Shown here one piece after another: positions 1 through 8,309 of a stretch of 64,000 nt of DNA. Position 1 is the stretch's first letter; each line of letters begins with the position of its first letter. The notes under the pieces are model-generated. The model ran no database searches, was not told the origin of the DNA, and saw only the letters and a list, made by a program, of their open reading frames with translations. Location: the NCBI RefSeq assembly GCF_026153455.1, contig NZ_CP110629.1, positions 3,844,001-3,908,000 of the forward strand, in the 5' to 3' direction. Both the position numbers and the translations under genes were made by a program. Origin of the DNA: Marinimicrobium sp. C6131 (GTDB lineage Bacteria > Pseudomonadota > Gammaproteobacteria > Pseudomonadales > Cellvibrionaceae).

Positions 1-347
1 TGCTCGATACTCTTGATCGCCACCGGGCGGATTCGTCCGTGCTCACAGGCCTCGGCGATCGCCTGGGCATCGTTGTAGTCGTTCTTCTGGCCCCGCAGAT
101 ACGCCTTCACATGCTGGGCCGGCAGCAGCTTCACTTCGTGCCCCAGTGCCTGTAGCTTGCGCCCCCAGTAATGGGCGCTGGCGCAGGCTTCCATGGCTAC
201 CTTGCAAGGGGCCAGCTTTGCCATCTGATTAAGCAGTTGCTTGCGGCGCAATTTGCGCCTCCACCCGCACTGGCCATTCGGGCCCAGTCCGTACACTGCA
301 AACTCATTCTTTGCGAGGTCAATGCCAATCGTTGTAAGCTTTGCCAT
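1..347 (-). mobile_element. IS110-family transposase, N-terminal part (cut by window edge)
   Basis: The reverse strand reads from an ATG at 347 to the window edge and gives about 115 residues beginning MAKLTTIGIDLAKNEFAVYG. This is the start of a DEDD (RuvC-like) transposase of the IS110 family; the first Asp is in GIDLAK, and KNDYNDAQAIAEACEHGRIR carries the later acidic residues. A GGAGGAG ribosome site precedes the ATG (351-358 region). The C-terminal Tnp_20 domain lies outside the window. The sequence is clearly different from the other IS110-family transposase at 28933-30198, so these are two different elements. The family call is confident; whether the element is intact cannot be seen. 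Confidence 0.88.
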
Positions 348-435
348 GGTCTCCTCCCACTCATCTCAGATAGGAACTTATTCCTCCCCTATCTTGGCGC
401 ATCGCGACGCCGATTAGGAGGGGAGGAGACCATCT
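348..435 (-). other. IS110 left-end non-coding segment with inverted repeat
   Basis: Directly 5' of the transposase start, GGTCTCCTCCC (348-358) is mirrored by GGGGAGGAGACC (420-431) across about 60 bases. In IS110-group elements the 5' non-coding end encodes the bridge RNA. This segment is short, and only the inverted pairing is seen here, so an RNA role is an inference. It could simply mark the element end. Confidence 0.35.
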
Positions 436-465
436 CATCGCCCTACGCAACCCGCCGTGCTATCC

Positions 466-502
466 GTAGGGCGGATAAGCGCCGATAGGCGCGCATCCGC
501 CG
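466..502. repeat. REP-like palindrome, GGGCGGATAAG..CATCCGCC type
   Basis: An imperfect palindrome reads GTAGGGCGGATAAGCGCC then the mirrored GGCGCGCATCCGCCG. The same family recurs at 49701-49735, with related TCGGATTA versions at 28700, 28769, 30604, 49761 and 55913. It sits between the IS110 end and radA. It may act as a transcript-stabilising hairpin or as an IS target; neither can be shown here. Confidence 0.75.
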
Positions 503-542
503 TTCCCCAAACCGCGATAACCTATCAACCCGGAGCTCAATC

Positions 543-1919
543 TTGGCCAGCAAATCCAAAACCAAAACCGCCTACGTGTGCAACGAGTGCGGCGCCGACT
601 TCACCAAATGGCAGGGCCAGTGCAGCGAATGCGGCACCTGGAACAGTCTGTCGGAAGTGCGCCTCGGGCCCACCCCGAGCAATCGCAGTGCCCGCTTTGA
701 GGGCTATGCGGGGGCGCCGGCCAGCGAGGTGCAGACGCTGGCGGAGATCAGCCTGGAGGATCTGCCGCGCCTGAGTTCCGGGGCCGGGGAGTTCGATCGG
801 GTGCTGGGCGGTGGTTTTGTGGCCGGCTCAGTGGTGCTGATCGGTGGCCATCCGGGCGCCGGCAAGAGTACCCTGCTGCTACAGACCCTGTGCCATCTGG
901 CCGGGCAGATGCCGGCGCTGTATGTCACTGGCGAGGAGTCCCTGCAGCAGGTGGCCATGCGCGCCCAGCGCCTGGGGGTGCCCACGGACAAGCTGCAGAT
1001 GCTGAGCGAGACCAACGTCGAGAGCATTTGCGCCACGGCCCAGAAGATTGCGCCCAAGGTGATGGTGGTGGACTCCATCCAGGTGGTGCACATGAGCGAT
1101 ATCCAGTCCGCGCCCGGGTCCGTCTCCCAGGTGCGGGAAAGTGCGGCTTACCTGACCCGGTTTGCCAAGCAGACCGGTACCGTGGTGATTCTGGTCGGGC
1201 ACGTGACCAAGGACGGCTCCCTGGCCGGGCCCAAGGTGCTGGAGCATATGATTGACTGCTCCATTCTGCTGGAGGGCGACAATGACTCGCGCTTTCGCAC
1301 CCTGCGGGGCAATAAAAACCGCTTTGGGGCGGTGAACGAGCTGGGGGTGTTCGCCATGACCGAACAGGGCATGAAAGCGGTGAACAACCCCTCGGCCATC
1401 TTTCTCCAGCGCGCCGATGAGATCGCCTCCGGCTCGGTGGTGATGGTGATGTGGGAGGGCACCCGTCCGCTGCTGGTGGAAATTCAGGCGCTGGTCGACG
1501 ACAGCCATACCGGCAACCCTCGCCGGGTCGCGGTGGGGCTGGATCAGAACCGCCTGGCCATGCTGCTGGCGGTATTGCACCGTCACGGCGGCATCATGAT
1601 GGCGGATCAGGATGTGTTTGTGAACGTGGTCGGCGGTGTGCGGGTAATGGAAACCAGCGCGGACCTGGCACTGTTGCTGGCGATTGTGTCCAGTTTCCGC
1701 GATCGCGCCCTGCCGGAGGACCTGATGGTTTTCGGTGAAGTGGGCTTGTCCGGGGAGATCCGCCCGGTGCCCAGCGGCCAGGAGCGGCTGCGCGAGGCCG
1801 CCAAGCATGGCTTCAGAAAGGCGATCGTGCCCAAGGGGAATGCGCCCCGCGAAAAAAAAGAAGGCCTGGAAGTGATCGCTGTGCGCTCTTTGGCCGAAGC
1901 ACTGGATGCGATTGAATAG
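543..1919 (+). CDS. radA: DNA repair protein RadA
   Basis: RadA (Sms) is a RecA-like ATPase that promotes branch migration during recombinational repair. The 458-residue product has the N-terminal C4 zinc finger (C13, C16, C27, C30), a Walker A GGHPGAGKST at 101-110, the RadA-specific KNRFG motif at 258-262, and a C-terminal Lon-protease-like domain from about 290. The length matches the family. The start is a TTG at 543, placed seven bases after a GGAG at 532-535; no better ATG keeps the zinc finger. It stands alone on its strand, between an IS110 end and a porin gene, and is followed by a weak hairpin. No truncation is seen. Confidence 0.97.
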   Translation: MASKSKTKTAYVCNECGADFTKWQGQCSECGTWNSLSEVRLGPTPSNRSARFEGYAGAPASEVQTLAEISLEDLPRLSSGAGEFDRVLGGGFVAGSVVLIGGHPGAGKSTLLLQTLCHLAGQMPALYVTGEESLQQVAMRAQRLGVPTDKLQMLSETNVESICATAQKIAPKVMVVDSIQVVHMSDIQSAPGSVSQVRESAAYLTRFAKQTGTVVILVGHVTKDGSLAGPKVLEHMIDCSILLEGDNDSRFRTLRGNKNRFGAVNELGVFAMTEQGMKAVNNPSAIFLQRADEIASGSVVMVMWEGTRPLLVEIQALVDDSHTGNPRRVAVGLDQNRLAMLLAVLHRHGGIMMADQDVFVNVVGGVRVMETSADLALLLAIVSSFRDRALPEDLMVFGEVGLSGEIRPVPSGQERLREAAKHGFRKAIVPKGNAPREKKEGLEVIAVRSLAEALDAIE

Positions 1920-1970
1920 TGCCTGGGCGCGGGATGACGGCCTGCGGCCTTATGCCGCCCTACAATTGCG

Positions 1971-1993
1971 CGGCACCGAACCACGCGGTGCCG
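1971..1993. terminator. Hairpin after radA
   Basis: CGGCACCG (1971-1978) pairs with CGGTGCCG (1986-1993) across a seven-base loop and is followed by an AT-rich ATTTATA, not a run of T. It could terminate radA weakly. Confidence 0.4.
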
Positions 1994-2074
1994 ATTTATA
2001 CACTATAGTTTCTAAAGCCGGTGTGACCTGACACCGAACACCTAAGATTCAAAGGCATACCGGTTCTCCCGCGC

Positions 2075-2093
2075 ATCGACACCCGGTGTCGAT
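2075..2093. promoter_or_regulatory. Near-perfect palindrome upstream of porin gene
   Basis: ATCGACACC-C-GGTGTCGAT is a 19-base palindrome with one central base, followed by TTTT. It lies 24 bases before the porin start. Its position fits an operator or a 5' leader hairpin; a terminator for upstream transcription is the alternative. Confidence 0.4.
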
Positions 2094-2116
2094 TTTCACT
2101 TGCATAAGGAGGACGC

Positions 2117-3208
2117 GTGGCAAAGCGATCATCGCACTTCTTGGGGGCCACGGCGCTCACCGCGGCCAGTCTGATTCTGCCCGCGACCGCCCTGGCGGAA
2201 AACACCTTCTCAGCCGGCGTCTGGGGCACCTACGCCTACTTGCCGGACGACGATACCAGCCAAGACACTTGGGGCGCCTTCGAAGGTGAAGCCCTGATCC
2301 TGTACGCTGACGGTAATGCCGAGCCAAATGAAGGGCGCTGGCTCTATTCGGCGGAAATGCGCCTGGGCCCGGGCAGCTTCACCGATCCGGCCAACAACTC
2401 CACCGGCGATCAATTCACACTGCACAAGGCCTGGGTGGGCTGGCAGTTGGATGATGACCATGTGGTCAAGGTTGGTAAGAGTCAGGTGCCCTTCGGTTGG
2501 AAGACCGTCAACTTCTGGCCCGGCGACGTGCTGCTGGCCGGGTTTGGCGATCAGATGGACGTCGGGGTCAAACTCTCCGGCGAGCGCGATGCCTGGCACT
2601 ACGATGCGGCGCTGTACCTGGCTGATGACTGGGGCGGCACCAGCACCGATACCGTGGATGACAACGGCCACTGGGGTAGCTCAACGACTTTCCGTAAGGT
2701 GCAGACCTGGGTCGGCAATGTTGAGTACGAGTGGGTGGAAAACCACTCCGTTGGTCTTTCACTGCAGAGCGGCAAGCTGCAGGATCTGACCGGGCTTGGC
2801 AACAACGGTGTGGATGGTAGCCATGACGCCGCGGTGTTGCATTATCAGGGGCGTTTCGACGCCTTCTACGCCAAGGCCTCCTACATCACCATGTCCCGGG
2901 ATTTACCGTCGCTCTATCGGGACGATGCCGGCCTGCCGGGCACCATTGAAAACCAGCGCGTGGCGGTGGAGCTTGGCTACGATGTCGGCCCCTGGTCCTA
3001 TTACATCGACCTGAGCAATGCCAACCCAGACACCGCGGGCAGCTCCGCCGGCCGGGTCAATGCCATTGCGCCCGGATTACGCTATGACTACGGCCCCGGT
3101 TGGGTGTATGTCGAATACCTGACGCAAGACGGTTTCGTTGACCGCAATGGCCAGGTCGGCGAGGGCGACTTCGATGCGCTGTATGTCTCGTTGGACTTCT
3201 ATCTGTAA
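2117..3208 (+). CDS. Outer-membrane porin-like beta-barrel protein
   Basis: The 363-residue product has a signal peptide ending near ALA-EN (residues 24-28) followed by many alternating aromatic/polar strands and a terminal Leu after Phe-Tyr, as expected of an outer-membrane barrel (ends SLDFYL). It resembles phosphate-selective/OprO-type porins in the segment around HKAWVGWQLDDDHVVKVGK and QVPFGW. The start is GTG at 2117, preceded by AAGGAGG (2107-2113), which is closer than usual. Only 43 bases separate it from the BCCT transporter gene, so the two are probably one operon, with this barrel giving osmolytes passage through the outer membrane. The substrate is an inference; the fold assignment is fairly safe. 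Confidence 0.75.
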   Translation: MAKRSSHFLGATALTAASLILPATALAENTFSAGVWGTYAYLPDDDTSQDTWGAFEGEALILYADGNAEPNEGRWLYSAEMRLGPGSFTDPANNSTGDQFTLHKAWVGWQLDDDHVVKVGKSQVPFGWKTVNFWPGDVLLAGFGDQMDVGVKLSGERDAWHYDAALYLADDWGGTSTDTVDDNGHWGSSTTFRKVQTWVGNVEYEWVENHSVGLSLQSGKLQDLTGLGNNGVDGSHDAAVLHYQGRFDAFYAKASYITMSRDLPSLYRDDAGLPGTIENQRVAVELGYDVGPWSYYIDLSNANPDTAGSSAGRVNAIAPGLRYDYGPGWVYVEYLTQDGFVDRNGQVGEGDFDALYVSLDFYL

Positions 3209-3251
3209 GTTCGTCCATTTGTAAATTCACATTCTCTAGCTAGGGGTTACT

Positions 3252-5279
3252 ATGGCTGACGATAACACCAAACCTGAGCGTGCCTCCGCGACTCCGGAGG
3301 AGGCTCAAAACGCGTTACCGAGCTGGATCAAGATCAATCCGCCGGTCTTTTACGGTTCGGCCATTTTATGTCTGCTGTTTGTACTGGGAACCATCATCGC
3401 CCCTGAGCGGGCCGGTGAACTGTTCACCAGTGTGCAGGACTGGGTGGTTAACACGGCCGGCTGGTTCTACATTCTCGCCGTTGCCCTGTTTCTGATTTTT
3501 GTTGTAGTGCTGGCTATGTCCAGCTACGGAAAGATTAAGCTTGGACCGGATCACAGTGAACCGGATTACACGTACATGTCCTGGTTTGCCATGCTGTTTT
3601 CAGCCGGTATGGGGATCGGGCTGATGTTCTTCGGTGTAGCCGAACCGGTGATGCACCTGATGACGCCGCCGGGGGCCGATCCGGCGACGGCGGAAGCGGC
3701 ACGCGAGGCCATGCGCATTACCTTCTTTCATTGGGGGATGCATGCCTGGGCCATTTACGCCGTGGTCGCGCTGTCGTTGGCGTACTTTGCGTTCCGTCAA
3801 AACCTGCCACTGACCATCCGCTCGGCGTTGTATCCCTTGATTGGCGAACGAATTTACGGGCCTATTGGTCACGCGGTGGATATTTTTGCGGTGTTGGGCA
3901 CCCTGTTCGGGGTCGCGACGTCGCTGGGTCTCGGGGTCATGCAGATCAACTCCGGGCTCAATTACCTGTTCGATGTCCCCAGTAACGTCGCCGTGCAGAT
4001 TTTGCTGATTGTCGGGGTAACCGGTTTGGCTACCATTTCGGTGGTGCTCGGTTTGGATGGCGGCATTCGTCGGATCTCGGAGTTGAACCTGATACTGGCG
4101 GTTGTTCTGGTGCTGTTTGTGTTGGCCGTCGGCCCCACGGTGTACCTGTTACAGACGTTCGTTCAGAACACGGGTTACTACCTGTCGCGCCTGGTGGACA
4201 CCACCTTTAACCTCAACGCTTACGAGCCCAAGGGCTGGCTGGGCGGTTGGACACTGTTCTACTGGGGTTGGTGGATTGCCTGGTCGCCGTTCGTGGGCAT
4301 GTTTATCGCGCGGGTGTCCCGTGGGCGCAGCATACGTGAGTTCGTCACCGGTGTGCTTTTGGTGCCGGTGGGTTTCACCTTTATGTGGATGACCTTTTTC
4401 GGTAACACCGGTATCCACATGATTCTGGAGCAGGGCATTACCCAGCTGTCAGATGCGGTTGCGGCGGATTCGTCGGTGGCGCTGTTTCAGTTCTTTGAGT
4501 ATCTGCCGCTGACCACCATCGCCTCCCTGATTGCCACGGTGCTGGTGATCACGTTTTTTGTTACCTCCTCGGACTCCGGTTCCCTGGTGGTGGATATGCT
4601 CACCTCCGGCGGCACCGACGATGAGTCGCCGGTATGGCAGCGAATTTTCTGGTCAGTTACCGAGGGTGTCATCGCCGCGGCGCTGTTGTTGGCCGGTGGT
4701 TTGAGTGCCCTGCAGACGGCGACCATTGCCAGTGCCTTGCCATTTACGATCATCATGTTGCTGATGTGCTGGGGATTGTTGCGTGCTCTGCGGTTGGAAA
4801 TCGCCAAGCGTACCAGCCTCAAAGAGGCCATGCTGGCCCCTCGGGTGTCCTCTCAGGCGGATTCCTGGCAGCGGCGTTTGGCGCGGGTCATTCGCCATCC
4901 CAAGCGCGATGATGTGCTGGCGTTTATCGAACAGACCGTTCGTCCGGCCCTGGAGCAGGTGTGCAAGGAATTTGAGAAGCAGTCCCTCACCGCACGGGTG
5001 GCGCAGGATGATCAGGACCGCTGTTGGATTGAGGTGTCCCACGGTGAGGAGATGGACTTTTTCTATTCGGTGCATGCCCGGCCCTATACACCGCCGACCT
5101 TTGTGATGAGCGATGTTCGTACCAAGCGCGGCGAGCAGCTTCGCTACTATCGGGCGGAGGTGTATTTGCGCGAAGGTGGACAGGATTACGATGTCATGGG
5201 CTGGACGCCGGAGCAGATCATTGCCGATGTGATTGATCAGTACGAAAAGCACATGCACTTCCTGCAAAGCGTTCGCTAG
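3252..5279 (+). CDS. BCCT-family choline/betaine transporter
   Basis: This 675-residue inner-membrane carrier belongs to the betaine-choline-carnitine transporter family. It shows the glycine-rich GMGIGLMFFGVAEPVMHL segment at about residue 120, the signature FYWGWWIAWSPFVGMFIARV at about 340, and twelve hydrophobic helices up to about residue 520. The remaining 150 residues form a soluble tail, as in the BetT choline transporters, where the tail takes part in osmotic control. Length and tail therefore favour a BetT-like high-affinity choline or glycine-betaine importer; the exact substrate cannot be read from sequence. It follows the porin gene by 43 bases and ends at a strong terminator. 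No bet oxidation genes are nearby. Confidence 0.88.
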   Translation: MADDNTKPERASATPEEAQNALPSWIKINPPVFYGSAILCLLFVLGTIIAPERAGELFTSVQDWVVNTAGWFYILAVALFLIFVVVLAMSSYGKIKLGPDHSEPDYTYMSWFAMLFSAGMGIGLMFFGVAEPVMHLMTPPGADPATAEAAREAMRITFFHWGMHAWAIYAVVALSLAYFAFRQNLPLTIRSALYPLIGERIYGPIGHAVDIFAVLGTLFGVATSLGLGVMQINSGLNYLFDVPSNVAVQILLIVGVTGLATISVVLGLDGGIRRISELNLILAVVLVLFVLAVGPTVYLLQTFVQNTGYYLSRLVDTTFNLNAYEPKGWLGGWTLFYWGWWIAWSPFVGMFIARVSRGRSIREFVTGVLLVPVGFTFMWMTFFGNTGIHMILEQGITQLSDAVAADSSVALFQFFEYLPLTTIASLIATVLVITFFVTSSDSGSLVVDMLTSGGTDDESPVWQRIFWSVTEGVIAAALLLAGGLSALQTATIASALPFTIIMLLMCWGLLRALRLEIAKRTSLKEAMLAPRVSSQADSWQRRLARVIRHPKRDDVLAFIEQTVRPALEQVCKEFEKQSLTARVAQDDQDRCWIEVSHGEEMDFFYSVHARPYTPPTFVMSDVRTKRGEQLRYYRAEVYLREGGQDYDVMGWTPEQIIADVIDQYEKHMHFLQSVR

Positions 5280-5309
5280 TGTTCGCTCCGGGCCTTTAAG
5301 AGCCCAAGG

Positions 5310-5350
5310 ATTTTCACGCCGTTTCCGGATCGGGACGGCGTGAAAATTTT
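5310..5350. terminator. Strong rho-independent terminator after BCCT gene
   Basis: ATTTTCACGCCGT (5310-5322) pairs perfectly with ACGGCGTGAAAAT (5335-5347) around a 12-base loop and ends in TTTT. The A-rich and T-rich flanks would let it work in both directions. Confidence 0.9.
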
Positions 5351-5478
5351 CCTTCCCTGTTAACCACCCCACATTGTCGATAATTCCTGGCATTGATTGT
5401 CACGACTGACTGGCGCTGCGGTGTTGAGCCGCTATCATGCGCCCGACAATTTTGGTCGTGATCGACAGGGTGGATTTC

Positions 5479-6492
5479 ATGGCGACAATAACAATAATCC
5501 GCTGGTACCGCCTGGCGGCCAGTGCCGTCGGCGGTGGTTGTCTGGGTGTGTTTCCAGCGTTTTCTCATGCACATGTCAAATGGTTTTCGGAACCCGTGGC
5601 CGAGCCGGCGCCAGCGTTGCCGGACCGCACCACCTTGATAGTACTCTGTGCTCTGATTGTGGTGGGTACCTTAGCGGCAAAAGCGGTGGACCTGCTGAGC
5701 CGGGCCTATTCCCTGACTCCGCGCTGCCTGTGCAGTCGCTCCACGGGCCCGCTGCGGCTCGTGTATTACCTGATCGCTGGCTATTTTCTCGGCGCGGCCC
5801 TGACCGGAACGTTTCTGGTGCCTCACCTTCAGGTTGCCGAACCCTTGTTGACCTTGGGGGTGGCGGCGCAGTTGGTGATTTATAGCGCCTTGTTGCTCGA
5901 ACGGGGTCGGGCGTTGTGTGCGTCGCTGATTGTGGTGCTGTTTGTCCTGGCGGGGCTGCACGATCCGCTTTTTGTCATGGAATACCCGGTGCTGTTGGGT
6001 CTGGCGTGGGTGGTATTGTTCGCCGATAAAACGCCCACGCCGCTGGGCATTTTTCTGGTCCGCTGTCTGCTCGGTGCCTCACTGATCAGTCTGGCCTTTA
6101 CCGAAAAACTGCATGATCCCACGCGAGCCGTCGCGCTTCTGGATCACTACTCGCTCAATTTCATGAGTGAGTTGGGGCTGGCCTACAGTGACCGGTTGTT
6201 TGTCTACTCGGCCGGCGTGGTGGAGCTGCTTATTGGGGTGGTTTTTCTCAGCGGCTGGGTGACCCGGCTGACGGTTGGCGTTCTGTTCGCCTTTATGGTG
6301 GCCACCAACAGTTACTTTTTCTGGATCGGAGAGTACCGCATGGCGATGATCGAACTGGTCGGACACTTGCCGATCTTTGCCTGTGGAATACTGTTACTGT
6401 TTTATCATCCGGTCAGTGATAAAACCGGTTCTGTCATCAGTCATCCGGGCGTGCCAGCAACAGCGTCAGAAGCACCTGGTCGACCTCGCTGA
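5479..6492 (+). CDS. DoxX-like integral membrane protein
   Basis: The 337-residue product has about eight to nine hydrophobic helices. The N-terminal half (to about residue 190) is a four-to-five-helix region of no clear family; the C-terminal half, from LGIFLVRCLLGASLISLAFTE to the end, resembles DoxX/terminal quinol-oxidase-subunit-like membrane proteins (FTEKL, GVVELLIGVVFLSGW, RMAMIELVGHLPIFACG). The start chosen is the ATG at 5479 with AGGGTGGA before it; an upstream in-frame ATG at 5437 has no ribosome site. Residues HAHVKWF near position 30 suggest a possible metal-facing segment. Its end overlaps the end of the PilZ gene on the other strand by 56 bases. Function unknown. Confidence 0.65.
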   Translation: MATITIIRWYRLAASAVGGGCLGVFPAFSHAHVKWFSEPVAEPAPALPDRTTLIVLCALIVVGTLAAKAVDLLSRAYSLTPRCLCSRSTGPLRLVYYLIAGYFLGAALTGTFLVPHLQVAEPLLTLGVAAQLVIYSALLLERGRALCASLIVVLFVLAGLHDPLFVMEYPVLLGLAWVVLFADKTPTPLGIFLVRCLLGASLISLAFTEKLHDPTRAVALLDHYSLNFMSELGLAYSDRLFVYSAGVVELLIGVVFLSGWVTRLTVGVLFAFMVATNSYFFWIGEYRMAMIELVGHLPIFACGILLLFYHPVSDKTGSVISHPGVPATASEAPGRPR

Positions 6493-6817
6493 GCGGGCGG
6501 TACTCCACTCCCGCGGCCAGCCCGCTATCGGTTTCCTGACAGTGCACCAGAGTTCCGCGCAGGCGGACGAGTTTACGCGACTGGTACGCGAGTACGTCGG
6601 ATACGTCGGGTGAATCAAAGTCTTCCAGCTCGATGGTCAGTGTGATTTCATCCCCGTCGTCCAGGGGTAAGGTCTCCTGAAGGTAGAGGCGTGCCCCGTT
6701 GAATGACATATCCACCACTTCAACCGAGCAGCAACGGTTGGCTTGTGCCACCCGGGCTATGGCTCGAACCGGGTGACGAGCGTGCTCGCGACGTTCTGGG
6801 GGCGCCATAGCGGGCAT
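6437..6817 (-). CDS. PilZ-domain protein (putative c-di-GMP effector)
   Basis: This 126-residue protein is almost entirely a PilZ domain. It has the two parts of the c-di-GMP-binding signature: RREHAR near the N-terminus and DMSFNG (DxSxxG) about 25 residues later. It should sense cyclic di-GMP in the cytoplasm; the partner is unknown. The ATG at 6817 is preferred, with GAGGAT upstream; a longer in-frame start at 6877 would overlap the preceding PilZ gene. It follows that second PilZ gene on the same strand, so the two look like a tandem pair from one transcript. Its 3' end overlaps the convergent DoxX-like gene. Confidence 0.8.
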   Translation of the reverse strand: MPAMAPPERREHARHPVRAIARVAQANRCCSVEVVDMSFNGARLYLQETLPLDDGDEITLTIELEDFDSPDVSDVLAYQSRKLVRLRGTLVHCQETDSGLAAGVEYRPLSEVDQVLLTLLLARPDD

Positions 6818-6843
6818 GGTGGCATCCTCGAAGTACGACGGGT

Positions 6844-7233
6844 TCAGGGTTGTTGACTGGGGGCGATGAGCTCGCACAACTCCCGTTCCATGGCGTCCGA
6901 ACTTCCGATGTTGAGCTCAATCAGACGACGCAAGTGCTGTATGCTCTCCAGATCAATGGATTGGCACTCCAGGCCCAATCGGCCCGATTCCTGATGGGCC
7001 ACGCGGCCCTGCATGAAGATATCGATCTGGTCGCTCAGGTGGATATCGACGGAAATGGGGGTGTCGACGTTGACCGAGTGGCTGGCGGGCCACTCAAACA
7101 AGGCGCCTTTCAACGACAGGTCCAACACCTCGGCTTCAAAGGTGTCGGAGCCAATGGTCAGTTGTGCGGGAGCATTGAAATGAATGCGGCTGAACGGGCG
7201 TCGCTCCTGATGTTGCGGCATACCGGGCCTCAC
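6844..7233 (-). CDS. PilZ-domain protein (putative c-di-GMP effector)
   Basis: The product of up to 129 residues carries the PilZ signature as RRPFSR at about residue 11 and DLSLKG at about 38, then the beta-barrel core. After residue 95 it adds a helical tail (ESIQHLRRLIELN) of the kind seen in single-domain PilZ proteins such as YcgR C-termini. The GTG at 7233 has AGGAG twelve bases upstream; an ATG four codons inside, at 7221, has GAGG closer by and is equally possible. It is the first gene of a two-PilZ unit, transcribed away from mak. The two copies differ in sequence and are not a recent duplication. Confidence 0.82.
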   Translation of the reverse strand: MRPGMPQHQERRPFSRIHFNAPAQLTIGSDTFEAEVLDLSLKGALFEWPASHSVNVDTPISVDIHLSDQIDIFMQGRVAHQESGRLGLECQSIDLESIQHLRRLIELNIGSSDAMERELCELIAPSQQP

Positions 7234-7349
7234 TGACGGGGTTATCTCCTAAGTGTAGTCGTTTTTTGATTGGCCACAAGGGGTGTTTGCTCTGGATGAT
7301 ACCGGTTACCTATAATCGGACCCCCGATAATGAACGACGAGCCCCTGTT

Positions 7350-8264
7350 ATGACGCAGTTTCGAATCGGTATTGATCTCGGTGGTACCAAAACCGAGGTG
7401 ATTCTTCTCAATGGCGACAGTGACACGCTGTTCCGCACCCGTATTCCCACGGTCAAGGGGGATTATCAGGCGACGCTGTCGGCCATTGCCGATCTGGTGG
7501 CGCAAGCGGAGGCAAAGGTCGACCTGCAGGGGTTGCCGGTCGGCGTGGGAATTCCCGGGTCGGTTTCCCGAAAGACCGGGAAAGTGAAAAATGCCAACTC
7601 GACCTGGTTGAATGGGCAACCGCTGCATACGGACCTGTCCCGCCGGCTCGAACGCGATGTCAAAGTGGTCAATGATGCCAACTGCCTGGCGGTGTCCGAG
7701 GCCACCGATGGTGCCGCCGCCGGATACGAGTGGACCTTCGCGGCGATTCTGGGCACTGGCTGTGGCGCCGGACTGGCCTGGCGCGGACAGGCAGTGGTAG
7801 GCCCCAATGGTGTTGCCGGGGAGTGGGGCCACAACCCGCTGCCCTGGACATCGGACACCGAGTTGCAGTCCCGCCGCTGTTACTGTGGCCGCTTTGGCTG
7901 TCAGGAAACCTTCCTCTCGGGCACGGGGCTGTGTCTGTCCTATGAACGGATGACCGGAGAGTCTCTCACGGGGCAGCTCATTGCGGAACGGGCCGGGTCG
8001 GGTGAGTGCGCAGCGGTGACGGTGGTGAATCACTATCTGGATGGATTGGCGCGCGGGCTGGCGGCGGTGATCAACGTGCTGGACCCGGACGTGATTGTGC
8101 TCGGCGGAGGTGTGTCCAACCTGTCGGTGATTTACGAGCGGGTGCCCGAGTTGCTGCCGCGCTATGTGTTTGGAGGGGAGTGCGACACGCCGGTGGTGCA
8201 GGCCGTGCACGGGGATTCCAGTGGTGTGAGAGGGGCCGCCTGGCTGAACCCCATCGTGTCATGA
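7350..8264 (+). CDS. mak: ROK-family fructokinase (manno(fructo)kinase)
   Basis: The 304-residue enzyme phosphorylates fructose (and mannose in E. coli Mak) with ATP in the cytoplasm. It opens with the phosphate loop IGIDLGGTKTE and carries long blocks that match E. coli Mak from memory, including KNANSTWLNGQP, NDANCLAVSEATDGAAAG and GDSSGVRGAAWL. The ROK zinc motif is CYCGRFGCQE, and the catalytic Asp is in NDAN. The ATG at 7350 is chosen because the domain starts there; an upstream extension to 7266 is not supported. It is a single gene between the PilZ pair and a convergent NhaD gene. No sugar transporter is adjacent. Confidence 0.9.
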   Translation: MTQFRIGIDLGGTKTEVILLNGDSDTLFRTRIPTVKGDYQATLSAIADLVAQAEAKVDLQGLPVGVGIPGSVSRKTGKVKNANSTWLNGQPLHTDLSRRLERDVKVVNDANCLAVSEATDGAAAGYEWTFAAILGTGCGAGLAWRGQAVVGPNGVAGEWGHNPLPWTSDTELQSRRCYCGRFGCQETFLSGTGLCLSYERMTGESLTGQLIAERAGSGECAAVTVVNHYLDGLARGLAAVINVLDPDVIVLGGGVSNLSVIYERVPELLPRYVFGGECDTPVVQAVHGDSSGVRGAAWLNPIVS

Positions 8265-8309
8265 GGGGCAACCAGGCGGAAGCGTTTTACCCAAACAGGT
8301 TGAAGCTCT

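Noticed and set aside
879..1808. Long reverse-strand reading inside radA (309 codons)
   Set aside because: It lies wholly within radA, is rich in His/Gln/Gly as antisense frames of GC-rich genes are, and has no family features.
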